The translations under genes and the position numbers were made by a program. The notes beneath the pieces are model-generated. The model made no database searches. It was not told the origin of the DNA and worked only from the letters and a program-made list of their open reading frames with translations. Positions 24,987 to 33,670 of a stretch of 64,000 nt of DNA are shown here, one piece after another; the stretch's first letter is position 1; each line of letters starts with the position of its first letter. Origin of the DNA: Pseudoalteromonas luteoviolacea (GTDB lineage: Bacteria; Pseudomonadota; Gammaproteobacteria; Enterobacterales; Alteromonadaceae); the NCBI RefSeq assembly GCF_001750165.1, contig NZ_CP015411.1, positions 3,314,001 to 3,378,000 on the forward strand, in the 5' to 3' direction.

Positions 24987-26018
24987 TCAGCACCGACTTT
25001 TATGTAACTTACTTCTCACCTCATTGAGCTTGGCTTGCGTAAACTCATAAGCTTGCTGTGCTATTTGATAGGCATCAGGGTATTGATTCGGTGTATCCAC
25101 TTCCGGCACCCAAAACTTGCGTCGGGTCAAACGAAGGCCCTGATCAAATGCACCCACCGCATTAAAAATCTCCACCGCAATGGGACCATCAAATCGCGAC
25201 AAAATAGGTGTAAATATACCTTCCCATGGCAACCAACAATGCACTAAATCCCCCCTATCTGGCGGTGACGCTTGCGCGTAATGTAAACGATTTTGATCAG
25301 CAAGGTAATTAATTTGCTGTGCAAAAACCTCAGGCCCATCACCATCTAACGTCTCTTGCGCACTGTCAAGTACCACTCCCACAGTTGGATCTTCTATGCC
25401 ATCTAAAAACGTGATCAACTGCGCCAGTTTATTCGGTCCTGGCGTCTCCCAATGGCTAATTGGTTCAATCGCCAGTTTAACGCCTTTAGAAGAGGCATAA
25501 GCGCCAAGTTCAACAAAACTAGGCTGTGCTGTTTGATAACGCTGCGAAAGTTCATCTTGTAACTTGTCACTCCATACGGCTTGTCCATTTGGCGCGTCAA
25601 ATACAAAGCCCCCATAGGGGATCACTAGCGGTCCCATCATGATCTCACCACCTAATGCAGCGGTAATATCAATTCGAGATTTTAAATAAGCAACCCCTGC
25701 GTCGCGAACAGATTTACTGGCCGAGCTTGGGTCGCACGAGGTTGTAGCCCCCACATTAGTCGCAACTTTGATATGCCCGAAACCCTCATCATCCATACGC
25801 TGACGAAAAGCCTTATAGGCATTTATCTCATCCTCGTAAGTGGCAAATGCATAAGCTGTGGTGTCCTCTCTACCAGGGTGAAACTCAAAACCGGTATAGC
25901 CCATTTCAACCAAACGTCGAATATGGGTCATCGCTTGGTCCAAAAATGCATCATCCTCTATTGAGAAATTAGACCCAAACATAAAAAAGCTAAAATACAT
26001 CTCCGTATTATGCTGCAT
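24987..26018 (-). CDS. Sugar phosphate isomerase/epimerase family protein
   Basis: This 343-residue xylose-isomerase-like TIM-barrel protein starts at an ATG with AAAGGAG 8 nt upstream. Conserved features include GYTGFEFHPGRED, KLAIEPISHWETPGPN (metal-ligand Glu), VGVVLDSAQETLDGDG and a late PIAVEIFNAVGAF (second Glu). It is the last gene of a five-gene minus-strand run with a GMC oxidoreductase, and 20 bp from the IolE-like gene. The substrate is probably an oxidised sugar or cyclitol made by the upstream genes, but this is inference. Confidence 0.8.
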   Translation of the reverse strand: MQHNTEMYFSFFMFGSNFSIEDDAFLDQAMTHIRRLVEMGYTGFEFHPGREDTTAYAFATYEDEINAYKAFRQRMDDEGFGHIKVATNVGATTSCDPSSASKSVRDAGVAYLKSRIDITAALGGEIMMGPLVIPYGGFVFDAPNGQAVWSDKLQDELSQRYQTAQPSFVELGAYASSKGVKLAIEPISHWETPGPNKLAQLITFLDGIEDPTVGVVLDSAQETLDGDGPEVFAQQINYLADQNRLHYAQASPPDRGDLVHCWLPWEGIFTPILSRFDGPIAVEIFNAVGAFDQGLRLTRRKFWVPEVDTPNQYPDAYQIAQQAYEFTQAKLNEVRSKLHKSRC

Positions 26019-26037
26019 GCGATAACTCCTTTATCAC

Positions 26038-26955
26038 TTAAAGGCCTGTGACTTCTTTAAGATACTTACGCGCCATTTGCGCATACAGAAGCGGGGTTGC
26101 ATTGGCAGGATTTTGTTCTGCCTCTACAATCAACCATCCGGCAAAGCTTTTATCTGCCAATGCCTGTAATATCTCTTTAAAATCTAAGCACCCAGCAGGG
26201 TCTCCCGGCACAGTAAACACCCCTTTTAAAATGGCCTCTTTAAATGACAAGTCATTGGCCAAACTGTAATCCATAATGTCTTTGCGGATATTTTTCAAAT
26301 GAACGTGTCTGATCCGCTCGCCGTATAGCCGAATAAACTCTAAATTATCGCCACCAGCAAAAAATAGGTGCCCCGTATCCAAACAAAAATGCACGCAATC
26401 AGGGTCAGTTAGCTCCGCAAATCGCGCAATTTCATCCATCGTCATCACCCCTGTGCCCATATGATGGTGATAACACATTTTCACCCCGTGGCAATTGGCT
26501 TTGTGACCAAGTTCGTTTAAGCCATCGGCGAGTCTGCGAAATTGTTCATCTGTAAACTTAGGTGCATTAGGCACTAAGGCAATGGGCTGCTGATGAGACG
26601 AACCGCCAAGTTCAGCCAGTACTAAGTCCCCACTTTGCATCTCTTTCAAAAACTGGATTTCTTGCTCAAAGCTTTGAAACGTTTGCTCTTTCATGTCATT
26701 GATTGTGAAGTAAGTGCTAACCCACGGTTCAGAAATCACTAACCCACGCATATCCAATTCACGCTTTAATACCACGGAATCGGAGGGGTATTTATGCCCA
26801 CGGCTACAGCCTTCGAAGCCAGCCAGAGCCATCTCACTCACAATCTGCTCAAATGGAATCCCGATATCAATATCTAAGAAGTCATCGTTGACCCATCCAG
26901 TTGGGGTAATACCAAATTTTACAGCGCCTTGTGGAAACATTGTTTGTCTGCTCAT
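26038..26955 (-). CDS. IolE-like TIM-barrel protein (inosose dehydratase or epimerase)
   Basis: The ATG at 26955 is chosen for its AGGA at 8 nt. The 305-residue protein begins FGITPTGWVNDDFLD and continues IPFEQIVSEMALAGFEGCSRG, closely resembling IolE, which dehydrates scyllo-inosose in inositol catabolism. Later motifs CYHHHMGTGVMT, FCLDTGHLFFAGG and WLIVEAEQNP hold the metal ligands expected for the fold. The other iol genes are absent from the window, so activity on another keto-sugar is equally possible. It is preceded by the small-subunit gene and followed by a second epimerase. Confidence 0.78.
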   Translation of the reverse strand: MSRQTMFPQGAVKFGITPTGWVNDDFLDIDIGIPFEQIVSEMALAGFEGCSRGHKYPSDSVVLKRELDMRGLVISEPWVSTYFTINDMKEQTFQSFEQEIQFLKEMQSGDLVLAELGGSSHQQPIALVPNAPKFTDEQFRRLADGLNELGHKANCHGVKMCYHHHMGTGVMTMDEIARFAELTDPDCVHFCLDTGHLFFAGGDNLEFIRLYGERIRHVHLKNIRKDIMDYSLANDLSFKEAILKGVFTVPGDPAGCLDFKEILQALADKSFAGWLIVEAEQNPANATPLLYAQMARKYLKEVTGL

Positions 26956-27006
26956 GATAAACATCCTGTTGGTGACATAAATGAAAGTAGGTACTTACAT
27001 TTATTT

Positions 27007-27516
27007 TTATTGAACACTTTGCTGCTTTACAAACTGCCAGCTATTGTCGAAATGAATTCTCGGTGGCTCGCTCCAAGAACCGTAACCTGGGCCTTTTGCA
27101 CCTGATGGGTTGGCATCAATCGCTTGCCAAAGTAAGCCCTCGGTATATGAAGCAGAGCTAACAAAAAACGTTTTGTCCTGCGCACTTTTGCCATAAACCT
27201 CTCGCCAAGTGCGTGGTAATTGATACCAGGTGCCGGTGTACCAAAGCTTGATGATATTTCTGGCAACCGGCCCTAATTTCACATCCCCCATAATCTGTTG
27301 CCGTATACCAGTCAGAAACATCTGCTCATCACAGGCACATTCATACACGGTTTGAAACACGCTACATAACTGCTCAACCGTATCAGCTCCAACAATCTCA
27401 TTGAGTGTTTTATAGTAGTTTTCAACTTGCCCTGTACCATGTAATGCAAATGCGTTGAAATCTGTGAGTGCACCTGATAACTCGATAAATTGCTGTTGAT
27501 TTTGCTGAGTATTCAT
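27007..27516 (-). CDS. Sorbitol/fructose dehydrogenase-type small subunit
   Basis: This 169-residue protein resembles the FAD-dependent sorbitol dehydrogenase small subunit family (PF12318), which partners GMC large subunits. The pattern FIELSGALTDFNAFALHGTG and LGPVARNIIKLWYTGTWYQLP are the recognisable parts. Family members usually carry a Tat or Sec signal. None is present here, so the complex is probably cytoplasmic. Its start ATG overlaps the stop of the ferritin-like gene in TAATG, which implies coupled translation in fixed ratio. Confidence 0.7.
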   Translation of the reverse strand: MNTQQNQQQFIELSGALTDFNAFALHGTGQVENYYKTLNEIVGADTVEQLCSVFQTVYECACDEQMFLTGIRQQIMGDVKLGPVARNIIKLWYTGTWYQLPRTWREVYGKSAQDKTFFVSSASYTEGLLWQAIDANPSGAKGPGYGSWSEPPRIHFDNSWQFVKQQSVQ

Positions 27517-28679
27517 TACGCCCTCTCCTTATGAACACAAGTCCGCCCTGCTGTACCGTTCAACGAGTCACGGCTACTGGCTTCAATCTCGAATGTTGGA
27601 CCTGCGTGCGCATTAGACTCAATCGAAATCGGATTACGGATCAATTGACTGGCATACTCTTTCAACCTGAACATATCGCATACTGCACCCAACAGAAGGT
27701 TTTGATGACCACTGAACGCAGCATTGATGATGCCCAAAAACTCATGGTAATGATGGTTAAAATCTTTCGCGGCTTTTAATAAAGTAGGGTTTTCTGTAAA
27801 ATCCGACAGCTTAGGGTTTGCCTTGATCGGATATACCTTACGAAAATCAACTTCAAACTGAGCACCAGTGGGATTATCTGGTGTATCACCATGTCGATAA
27901 TAACGGCCAAACTGTAACTGCTTGAATCGATAGTAATGGGAGAGCTCTCCCTCACTATCAAACTCTTGGTTCTTTGTGTCTTCGTCAGGATATGGCTTCC
28001 CTTCTCCTTGTTCTTTGATCAATTTCAGCGCGGTAATGGCAGATTTTTCATCCGTGACTTCTATGACTTCGCCACCGCCAGAGTAATAATATCTATTGGA
28101 AACCTGATATTTAAGGTCACCGATAAAAATGGTTTCTCCGCATTCTCTGGCCTGCGTCTCTAAAAATTTAATGCCCTCAATAATGGCATCGTAAAAATCA
28201 CCGATGCTATAAAAACTGTAAGTTGGCGATTTTAGCGGTTTTATCGCATCCAAATGAAAGCGCGCATGATTTGCACGCGTGATACAGCCATTAAGGCAAG
28301 TACTTGAAGTGCTTTCTTGGGGCTTTGAAGGCCGCTCAATATTCAAAAACGTCTCAAGTGTCTCTGGTGTAAAAGCGGCAATCGAGACTTGAAAGTCTTT
28401 CTCACCATCCGGCAAATAAGTTGGAAATGAAGGCATGAAGCCTTCACTCAATAAATTGGGATGTCGACCCAATGCATTGAGCACATTTGCAGACAACGTC
28501 ATATGGAGCATCTCTTCAACCAAAACCGCTCTAATAACCGCTGTAGCTTCTAAATTGGTTTCAGGATGAATACTATATAATGCCGTTAAATACGGCGGAA
28601 TTGTCGCATGCTCAAGCTGAATCGCAGCATCTAACATCTGATATAAATCATCAATGGTATTGATAATACGTTCGTTCAT
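27516..28679 (-). CDS. VioB-like ferritin-fold protein
   Basis: This 387-residue protein has an N-terminal ferritin-like four-helix region (about 5-190) with likely di-metal ligands Glu23/His24 in QLEHATIPPYLTALYSI and Glu55/Glu56/His59 in VLVEEMLHM. This pattern matches the iminophenyl-pyruvate dimer synthase/VioB-type domain (PF12902). The C-terminal half is unrecognised and ends with KDFNHHYHEFLGIINAAF. The GMC gene overlaps it in ATGA and the small subunit in TAATG. Known members catalyse oxidative coupling, but no violacein-type genes are here, so the reaction is unknown. Confidence 0.75.
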   Translation of the reverse strand: MNERIINTIDDLYQMLDAAIQLEHATIPPYLTALYSIHPETNLEATAVIRAVLVEEMLHMTLSANVLNALGRHPNLLSEGFMPSFPTYLPDGEKDFQVSIAAFTPETLETFLNIERPSKPQESTSSTCLNGCITRANHARFHLDAIKPLKSPTYSFYSIGDFYDAIIEGIKFLETQARECGETIFIGDLKYQVSNRYYYSGGGEVIEVTDEKSAITALKLIKEQGEGKPYPDEDTKNQEFDSEGELSHYYRFKQLQFGRYYRHGDTPDNPTGAQFEVDFRKVYPIKANPKLSDFTENPTLLKAAKDFNHHYHEFLGIINAAFSGHQNLLLGAVCDMFRLKEYASQLIRNPISIESNAHAGPTFEIEASSRDSLNGTAGRTCVHKERA

Positions 28680-30598
28680 GAGCGCGCTCCTTTAGCCAGT
28701 TTAAAGGCATCATCAGCCACGACATTCACGCGATAACTGCTCAAATGTGCCAAAATATGCTCAGTAGTTTTAAAGCACAGCGCCGCAAGTGTTAGAGTGG
28801 TATTTGACGTACCAATACTCGGCATACTGCCTGAGCCAATCAGGTATAAGTTACTGTGATCCCATGATTGCTGATACTCATTCACCACAGAGTTTTTAGC
28901 AGAGGTGCCCATAACATGCGTACCAGAAAAGTGGTTACCACCTCGGAAGTAGTAACTATCACCTTGATAATTAAACGAGCCATAATCAAGCAATGAATAA
29001 CTTGAAAAGTCCTGTGCACCAAGGCGCTGGAAAAATACTTTCGACGTTTCACGTGCGTAAGCAATACCCGCTTTGGAGTAATCAGACAAGTTATAATTGA
29101 CGATTGGGCGCATGTTACCGAGCGCATCGGTATATTCTGGATCAACCGTAATGCGGTTGCTTTCATCTGCGGGCTGCTCGACCATATAAGCAAACAGCAA
29201 TTGATTTGATATTCTCTCAACCGTACTTTGGCGCAGTGCCTTACCAAATTTATTTTCAGTGTCGACTAACTCTTCGATATCAGAGAAAGGCGATCCTGTT
29301 GCCCAGCCCCAACCATCATTATGAATATCAACACCAAACGGCGCTTGCTTGGCTCGGCTTTGTCCATATCTAAAATCCGCAATGCCAGAGGTGCACTTTG
29401 TCCCTCGCATTGTCCCCGCGGCCTCTGGCAATAAACCCCAAGCAAGCAAATAAGTATGGTCCATTAAGTTTTTGCCCATTAACCCGCTAGAGCTGGGTAA
29501 ATCAGACGCGAGCATAAGTCGGGCGTTTTCTACCGCGTTGGTCGCTAAAATAAAGGTTTTTGCAGTGATATTGCCTGTCGTATGCTCAGGTGAAGAGGAT
29601 TTAGTATAGTGCTTGAATTCAATATGACTGACTTGATCAGTACACCCATCTACAAAGACTTTGCTGGCAACTGCTTGTGGTAAAAAATCAAGGTTACCTG
29701 TTTGCGCTGCGCTGTATAACGTTTTACGTGCGTCATATTTGGCTTGTACAGGGCATATCGGCACACAGTTGTTATTGCCTTGGCAGCGCCCGCCTTGCTC
29801 ACTCTGCACAGCGCCCACAGCTCCTACGGGTTTAAACCCCGCACCGTTTTGATAATCCGCATTAGGAATGCCATTTCGACCTTGTGGAAACGGACGCACT
29901 TTTACCGTGTGTACTTCGCCTGCTAACTCAAACTCTGCGCCATCAATGCCTTTGGCCACCACTTGATCAAGATAAGAGGCCGGTAATCCATGCATCGGAT
30001 ATACATAGCCTGGTTCGTATTTAAGCCCATAAAACCCTTGCTCCTCAACATTAGCTGACACGCCAATTTCACGTTCAGCCATGCGGTAATAGGGCATCAA
30101 GTCATCATAGCTGATAGGCCAATCTAACCCGACACCGTAGTGGGTTTTGATTTTAAAATCATCTGGTAACATACGCAGAATTTTGGCTTCCCAGTGCATG
30201 GTTGTGCCACCCGTTACCCGCGTGTAGGTACTGTCTAGCGCCAAAGGCCCATTTTGCACCATGTACCCTTGAGTATCCATTTGACCCAAACATAGTTTGC
30301 GAACATCAGTCGACCTAGGCATAGGTGCATTTGGGTTATCAGGATATGGCGCGTTGTTATCTTTTGACGCGTTGACATAATAATTAGATACATACTCCTT
30401 GAAGCCGTCATAACTTAAGCTTTTTGCGGGTGCTGCTTCAAGCACAAGTACTTGATACCCTCTAGAAGTGAGTTCTTTCGCGGCAATCGCACCGCTAATC
30501 CCTGAGCCAACGATCACTGCATCATATTTACCGTCATTCGAATTTTGAATTGCCTGCTCAGGTGTTACTTGCTCTATTGTTGAATTTGATTCACTCAT
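28676..30598 (-). CDS. GMC-family FAD-dependent oxidoreductase
   Basis: This 640-residue flavoenzyme has the FAD-binding motif VIVGSGISGAIAAKEL at 29-44. The GMC-type block RVTGGTTMHWEAK follows near residue 130, and the C-terminal HFSGTHVMGTSAKNSVV with SMPSIGTSNTTLTLAAL contains the usual catalytic His/Asn region. CQGNNNCVPICPVQAKYDARKT has three Cys, as in gluconate-2-dehydrogenase-like large subunits. There is no signal peptide. It heads a five-gene operon with a ferritin-like protein and a sorbitol-dehydrogenase-type small subunit, and likely oxidises a sugar or polyol hydroxyl. The electron acceptor is unclear, since no cytochrome subunit is present. Confidence 0.87.
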   Translation of the reverse strand: MSESNSTIEQVTPEQAIQNSNDGKYDAVIVGSGISGAIAAKELTSRGYQVLVLEAAPAKSLSYDGFKEYVSNYYVNASKDNNAPYPDNPNAPMPRSTDVRKLCLGQMDTQGYMVQNGPLALDSTYTRVTGGTTMHWEAKILRMLPDDFKIKTHYGVGLDWPISYDDLMPYYRMAEREIGVSANVEEQGFYGLKYEPGYVYPMHGLPASYLDQVVAKGIDGAEFELAGEVHTVKVRPFPQGRNGIPNADYQNGAGFKPVGAVGAVQSEQGGRCQGNNNCVPICPVQAKYDARKTLYSAAQTGNLDFLPQAVASKVFVDGCTDQVSHIEFKHYTKSSSPEHTTGNITAKTFILATNAVENARLMLASDLPSSSGLMGKNLMDHTYLLAWGLLPEAAGTMRGTKCTSGIADFRYGQSRAKQAPFGVDIHNDGWGWATGSPFSDIEELVDTENKFGKALRQSTVERISNQLLFAYMVEQPADESNRITVDPEYTDALGNMRPIVNYNLSDYSKAGIAYARETSKVFFQRLGAQDFSSYSLLDYGSFNYQGDSYYFRGGNHFSGTHVMGTSAKNSVVNEYQQSWDHSNLYLIGSGSMPSIGTSNTTLTLAALCFKTTEHILAHLSSYRVNVVADDAFKLAKGARS

Positions 30599-31032
30599 TC
30601 AAGTGTCCCCATCTTATTCCATTAACAACAGCATTAACATTCAAGCTAAAAATCAGTGTAGCAGATATTACAAAATGGCAATTATAAATTAAGTACCCAA
30701 AAAGAATCCGGCGTAAATATTACAAGAACAGGTTCCTAAAATAGATGCTTATGTAGATAAAATAAGCAAATAAGTATAAAAACTCAAAATAAACCATCTT
30801 GAAACTAGTCTTTCATAGCTACGTTTTAGTTTCCCCAACCAAATTAATAACTTGTTAAATAAATCGAAATATTTAAGCGAGTAGCTGTTTTTTGTGTATA
30901 TACTTTCTGATGCACTCAGTGCGACTACAACGGATTGCTAATGTGAGACAGTTAGTGAATGAACTTGGTTGTATGTTTGATTTCTCACACCGACATTCCG
31001 AGACAATTAACACCTTTACTCTTGGAACACTT
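30599..31032. other. Divergent promoter region of the sugar-oxidation and glucoamylase operons
   Basis: This is 434 bp between the GMC gene (minus) and the GH15 gene (plus), AT-rich with no clear operator. The reading frame of GH15 stays open upstream to 30892 but the extra 47 residues are not conserved in character. Coordinated control of both sides from here is plausible. Confidence 0.4.
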
Positions 31033-32469
31033 ATGACAACTCAAACGAACACGGTACTCAAATCAGAGCAAGAATACCCGACAGCTATTGATGCACAACC
31101 ACTTGAAAAGTGGGCAAAAGTGGCAAGACAACATGTGCTAGATAGGATGATTGCGAATATTTCACCCGACGATGGAGAGCGTGGAGCTGTACTCGCCTCT
31201 CCCTCTCGCACCAACCCAAACTACTATTACCACTGGGTCAGAGATGCGGCACGAACAATGAGCGAAATTGCCAAGCTCAATGGCCTTGATCGTAGAAATT
31301 TTAAAGATAACTACTACGACATGATGATTGACTATGTCGAGTTCACCAAAATAAACCAAACAACACCAACTGTCAGTAATAGCTTAGGCGAGCCCAAGTT
31401 TTACGTCACTGGACAAGCGTTCAACGGACCTTGGGGCAGACCACAGAATGATGGCCCAGCGCAACGCGCGCTCACCATCACTCGCTGGGCACATACTCTG
31501 TTAGAGAATGGTGAAAAAGGCTATGTCACAGGCACTTTATACGACTCAAAAGAGCCTTCATTTAGTATTATCAAAGCAGATTTAGATTTTGTTGCGAACC
31601 ACTGGCAGGACCCTTGCTTTGACCTGTGGGAAGAAGTCGATGGCACCCATTTTTATACTCGACTGCTACAACGCACAGCGTTGCGCGAAGGTGCTGATTT
31701 AGCGAATAAGCTCAATGATCCGGGCGCAGCCGATTACTATAATCAACAGGCTGCATTGATTGAAAGTGCAATGGATGATTTTTGGAGTGAAGAACAGGGC
31801 TATTTTCTAACCACGATAAACCGTGTTGGCGGGCTAGATTACAAGTCGTCAAATCTTGATGTTGCGACAACTTTAGGGATCTGCCAAGCATTGTCAGACA
31901 CCCACCCTTTCCTAAACCCACACGAAGATAAAGTACTGGCAACCGCCTATGCACTTCACCAAGCTTTTGACCCTCTTTATCTGATCAACGCGATAGAACA
32001 CACCACATCTGGCGACCCAGTCTCACCGGGCATTGGACGCTACCCAGAGGATAAATACGCAGGTAGCGCGCCACTTGGACAGGGTAACCCTTGGTTCTTG
32101 TGTACTGCCTCTTTGAGCAGTATTTGCTACAAAGCGGCAGCCTTGTTTGCAGAACAAAAAAATATTGAAATCAACAAGTATAACCTCGGCCAACTAGATT
32201 TGGCTGTGAAACTGGTCGACCCCAAATGTCAGCTTGAGGTCGGTGGGTGTTTCAGTAGTAGAACCAAAACATTCAAGTCCATCACCTCTGGCTTAAAAGC
32301 GCTTGGAGATGCCTATCTTCGCCGTATCCAGATCCACGCAGGTGAGCACACGTCATTGTCGGAGCAATTTAGTCGCTACGACGGCTACATGACCAGTGCT
32401 GAACACCTAACTTGGAGTTATGTATCCGTCGCCATCGCCATTGATTTACGCAATGCGTTAAAAGTTTGA
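31033..32469 (+). CDS. Glycoside hydrolase family 15 glucoamylase, cytoplasmic
   Basis: GH15 enzymes release beta-D-glucose from the non-reducing ends of alpha-glucans. The ATG at 31033 (TTGGA upstream) gives 478 residues without a signal peptide, so the enzyme should act in the cytoplasm. Motifs: YYYHWVRDAARTM at 64-76, DLWEEVDGTHFYTRLL from 197 with the general-acid Glu, and SLSEQFSRYDGYMTSAEHLTWSYV near the C-terminus with the catalytic base Glu. The resemblance is to the fungal-like subgroup rather than to the long bacterial trehalase-type proteins. It is followed by an MBL hydrolase and a decarboxylase on the same strand. Confidence 0.85.
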   Translation: MTTQTNTVLKSEQEYPTAIDAQPLEKWAKVARQHVLDRMIANISPDDGERGAVLASPSRTNPNYYYHWVRDAARTMSEIAKLNGLDRRNFKDNYYDMMIDYVEFTKINQTTPTVSNSLGEPKFYVTGQAFNGPWGRPQNDGPAQRALTITRWAHTLLENGEKGYVTGTLYDSKEPSFSIIKADLDFVANHWQDPCFDLWEEVDGTHFYTRLLQRTALREGADLANKLNDPGAADYYNQQAALIESAMDDFWSEEQGYFLTTINRVGGLDYKSSNLDVATTLGICQALSDTHPFLNPHEDKVLATAYALHQAFDPLYLINAIEHTTSGDPVSPGIGRYPEDKYAGSAPLGQGNPWFLCTASLSSICYKAAALFAEQKNIEINKYNLGQLDLAVKLVDPKCQLEVGGCFSSRTKTFKSITSGLKALGDAYLRRIQIHAGEHTSLSEQFSRYDGYMTSAEHLTWSYVSVAIAIDLRNALKV

Positions 32470-32618
32470 AATCACCGACGGCCGAAAGCACTGAGGTTAC
32501 GGTCGTTATTAGAGTTTATTAAACCGTACTTGGCCAAAAGCAAATAATCATGCTTTTAGGATGTGGCACACAGTAACAGCGGATGTTGATATGGTAAAAG
32601 CACAACAACTTTACCCAC

Positions 32619-32646
32619 ACTATGCGCAGCGCAAGTTGCGCATAGT
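32619..32646 (+). terminator. 10-bp stem-loop in GH15-MBL spacer
   Basis: ACTATGCGCA and TGCGCATAGT form a perfect stem around an 8-nt loop. No T tract directly follows, so it may be an mRNA-processing or partial-termination structure. Confidence 0.4.
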
Positions 32647-32750
32647 ATCTGTGTTTACTGCTACATCACCTTATAAACAAGTCATTTTTAATCGTCATAC
32701 ACGTTATCTTTGGCCAGTAGTTCTACCGTCTCATTATCTATTTAGCTGTC

Positions 32751-32777
32751 ACAAAGCACGTCGTGCATGTGCTTTGT
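32751..32777 (+). terminator. Stem-loop just before the MBL gene
   Basis: ACAAAGCAC and GTGCTTTGT pair perfectly with a 9-nt loop, followed by CTCTTTTATC. Its place in the 5' leader of the MBL gene makes attenuation or termination of upstream transcription possible. Confidence 0.45.
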
Positions 32778-32807
32778 CTCTTTTATCTATCACAGCGAGT
32801 AAATGCT

Positions 32808-33638
32808 ATGAACATACCTATTACCAACCCTATCAAAATTGTTGTTAAACACACAGGCAATGTAAAAATCCATACATTCATCTCTTCATACGAAGGCGAT
32901 AATATTGCCAATGCAACACACATTATTGAAAGTGAAAATGTCCTAGTACTGATTGATGGCCAATTTTTAAGCCCCTATGCGAAGAAGTTTCGCGAGTACG
33001 CCGACAGTTTAAAAAAGCCAATCGAACGTTTGTATTTATCACATCGCCATCCAGATCATTGGTTTGGCCTTGGGGATGCATTTGCAGATATTGAGATATA
33101 TACCTTGCCTGAAACCATCGACTTTTTAAAAGCGCATGGTGAAGAGTCTCGTGAAGACCATATGGGTAAATTAGGCGACCTCGCGCCGGAAAAAGTCGTT
33201 ATCCCACAACATGTGGTCAGCCCCGGTATTGAGATCATCGACGGCGTAAAATATGTCATTGAGCGTATCGTCGATACGGAAATTGATTATGGGATCACCT
33301 TAAAGCTCCCCGACCTCGGCGTATTTATCGCCCAAGATTTGCTCTACAGCGGCACGCATTTGTATCTGACCAAATATCTCGATCATTGGATGGAGCAACA
33401 TGAAGATATGCTGACATCCGACTATGACTTATTTTTACCAGGACACGGTGCACCTGCAGATAAAAATGAAGTGCTCGAAAACCTCAAGTATCTGATTGCC
33501 GCTAAGCAAGCCATTGCTGATGGACTGAAAAATCAAGAATTTAAAGCGTTTATGCTCAACAAATTTCCAACTAGGCAGTGCCCAGCCATTTTCGATATTT
33601 ACCTACCCAGACTCTTTGATGGCGCAAGCGAATATTAA
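32808..33638 (+). CDS. Metallo-beta-lactamase-fold hydrolase
   Basis: The ATG at 32808 gives 276 residues; an upstream ATG at 32763 would lie inside the hairpin. The di-metal motif HxHxDH is His79-Arg-His81-Pro-Asp83-His84 in LYLSHRHPDHWFG. Later ligands are in FIAQDLLYSG (Asp) and FLPGHGAPAD (His). No signal peptide is present. The family includes glyoxalase II, lactonases and others. A lactonase acting on an aldonolactone would fit the divergent sugar-oxidising operon, but that is inference. Confidence 0.8.
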   Translation: MNIPITNPIKIVVKHTGNVKIHTFISSYEGDNIANATHIIESENVLVLIDGQFLSPYAKKFREYADSLKKPIERLYLSHRHPDHWFGLGDAFADIEIYTLPETIDFLKAHGEESREDHMGKLGDLAPEKVVIPQHVVSPGIEIIDGVKYVIERIVDTEIDYGITLKLPDLGVFIAQDLLYSGTHLYLTKYLDHWMEQHEDMLTSDYDLFLPGHGAPADKNEVLENLKYLIAAKQAIADGLKNQEFKAFMLNKFPTRQCPAIFDIYLPRLFDGASEY

Positions 33639-33670
33639 TCAACACTAACCAAATTGATAGGTGGATCAGC

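Larger units (their letters stand above)
32470..32807 (+). other. Spacer with two hairpins between GH15 and MBL genes
   Basis: This 338-bp region contains two perfect stem-loops, at 32619-32646 and 32751-32777, and no supported gene. The second sits 30 nt before the MBL start codon. Confidence 0.45.

Noticed and set aside
32561..32848. 95-codon plus-strand frame between GH15 and MBL genes
   Set aside because: It spans two perfect stem-loops and overlaps the MBL start in another frame; no recognisable protein.
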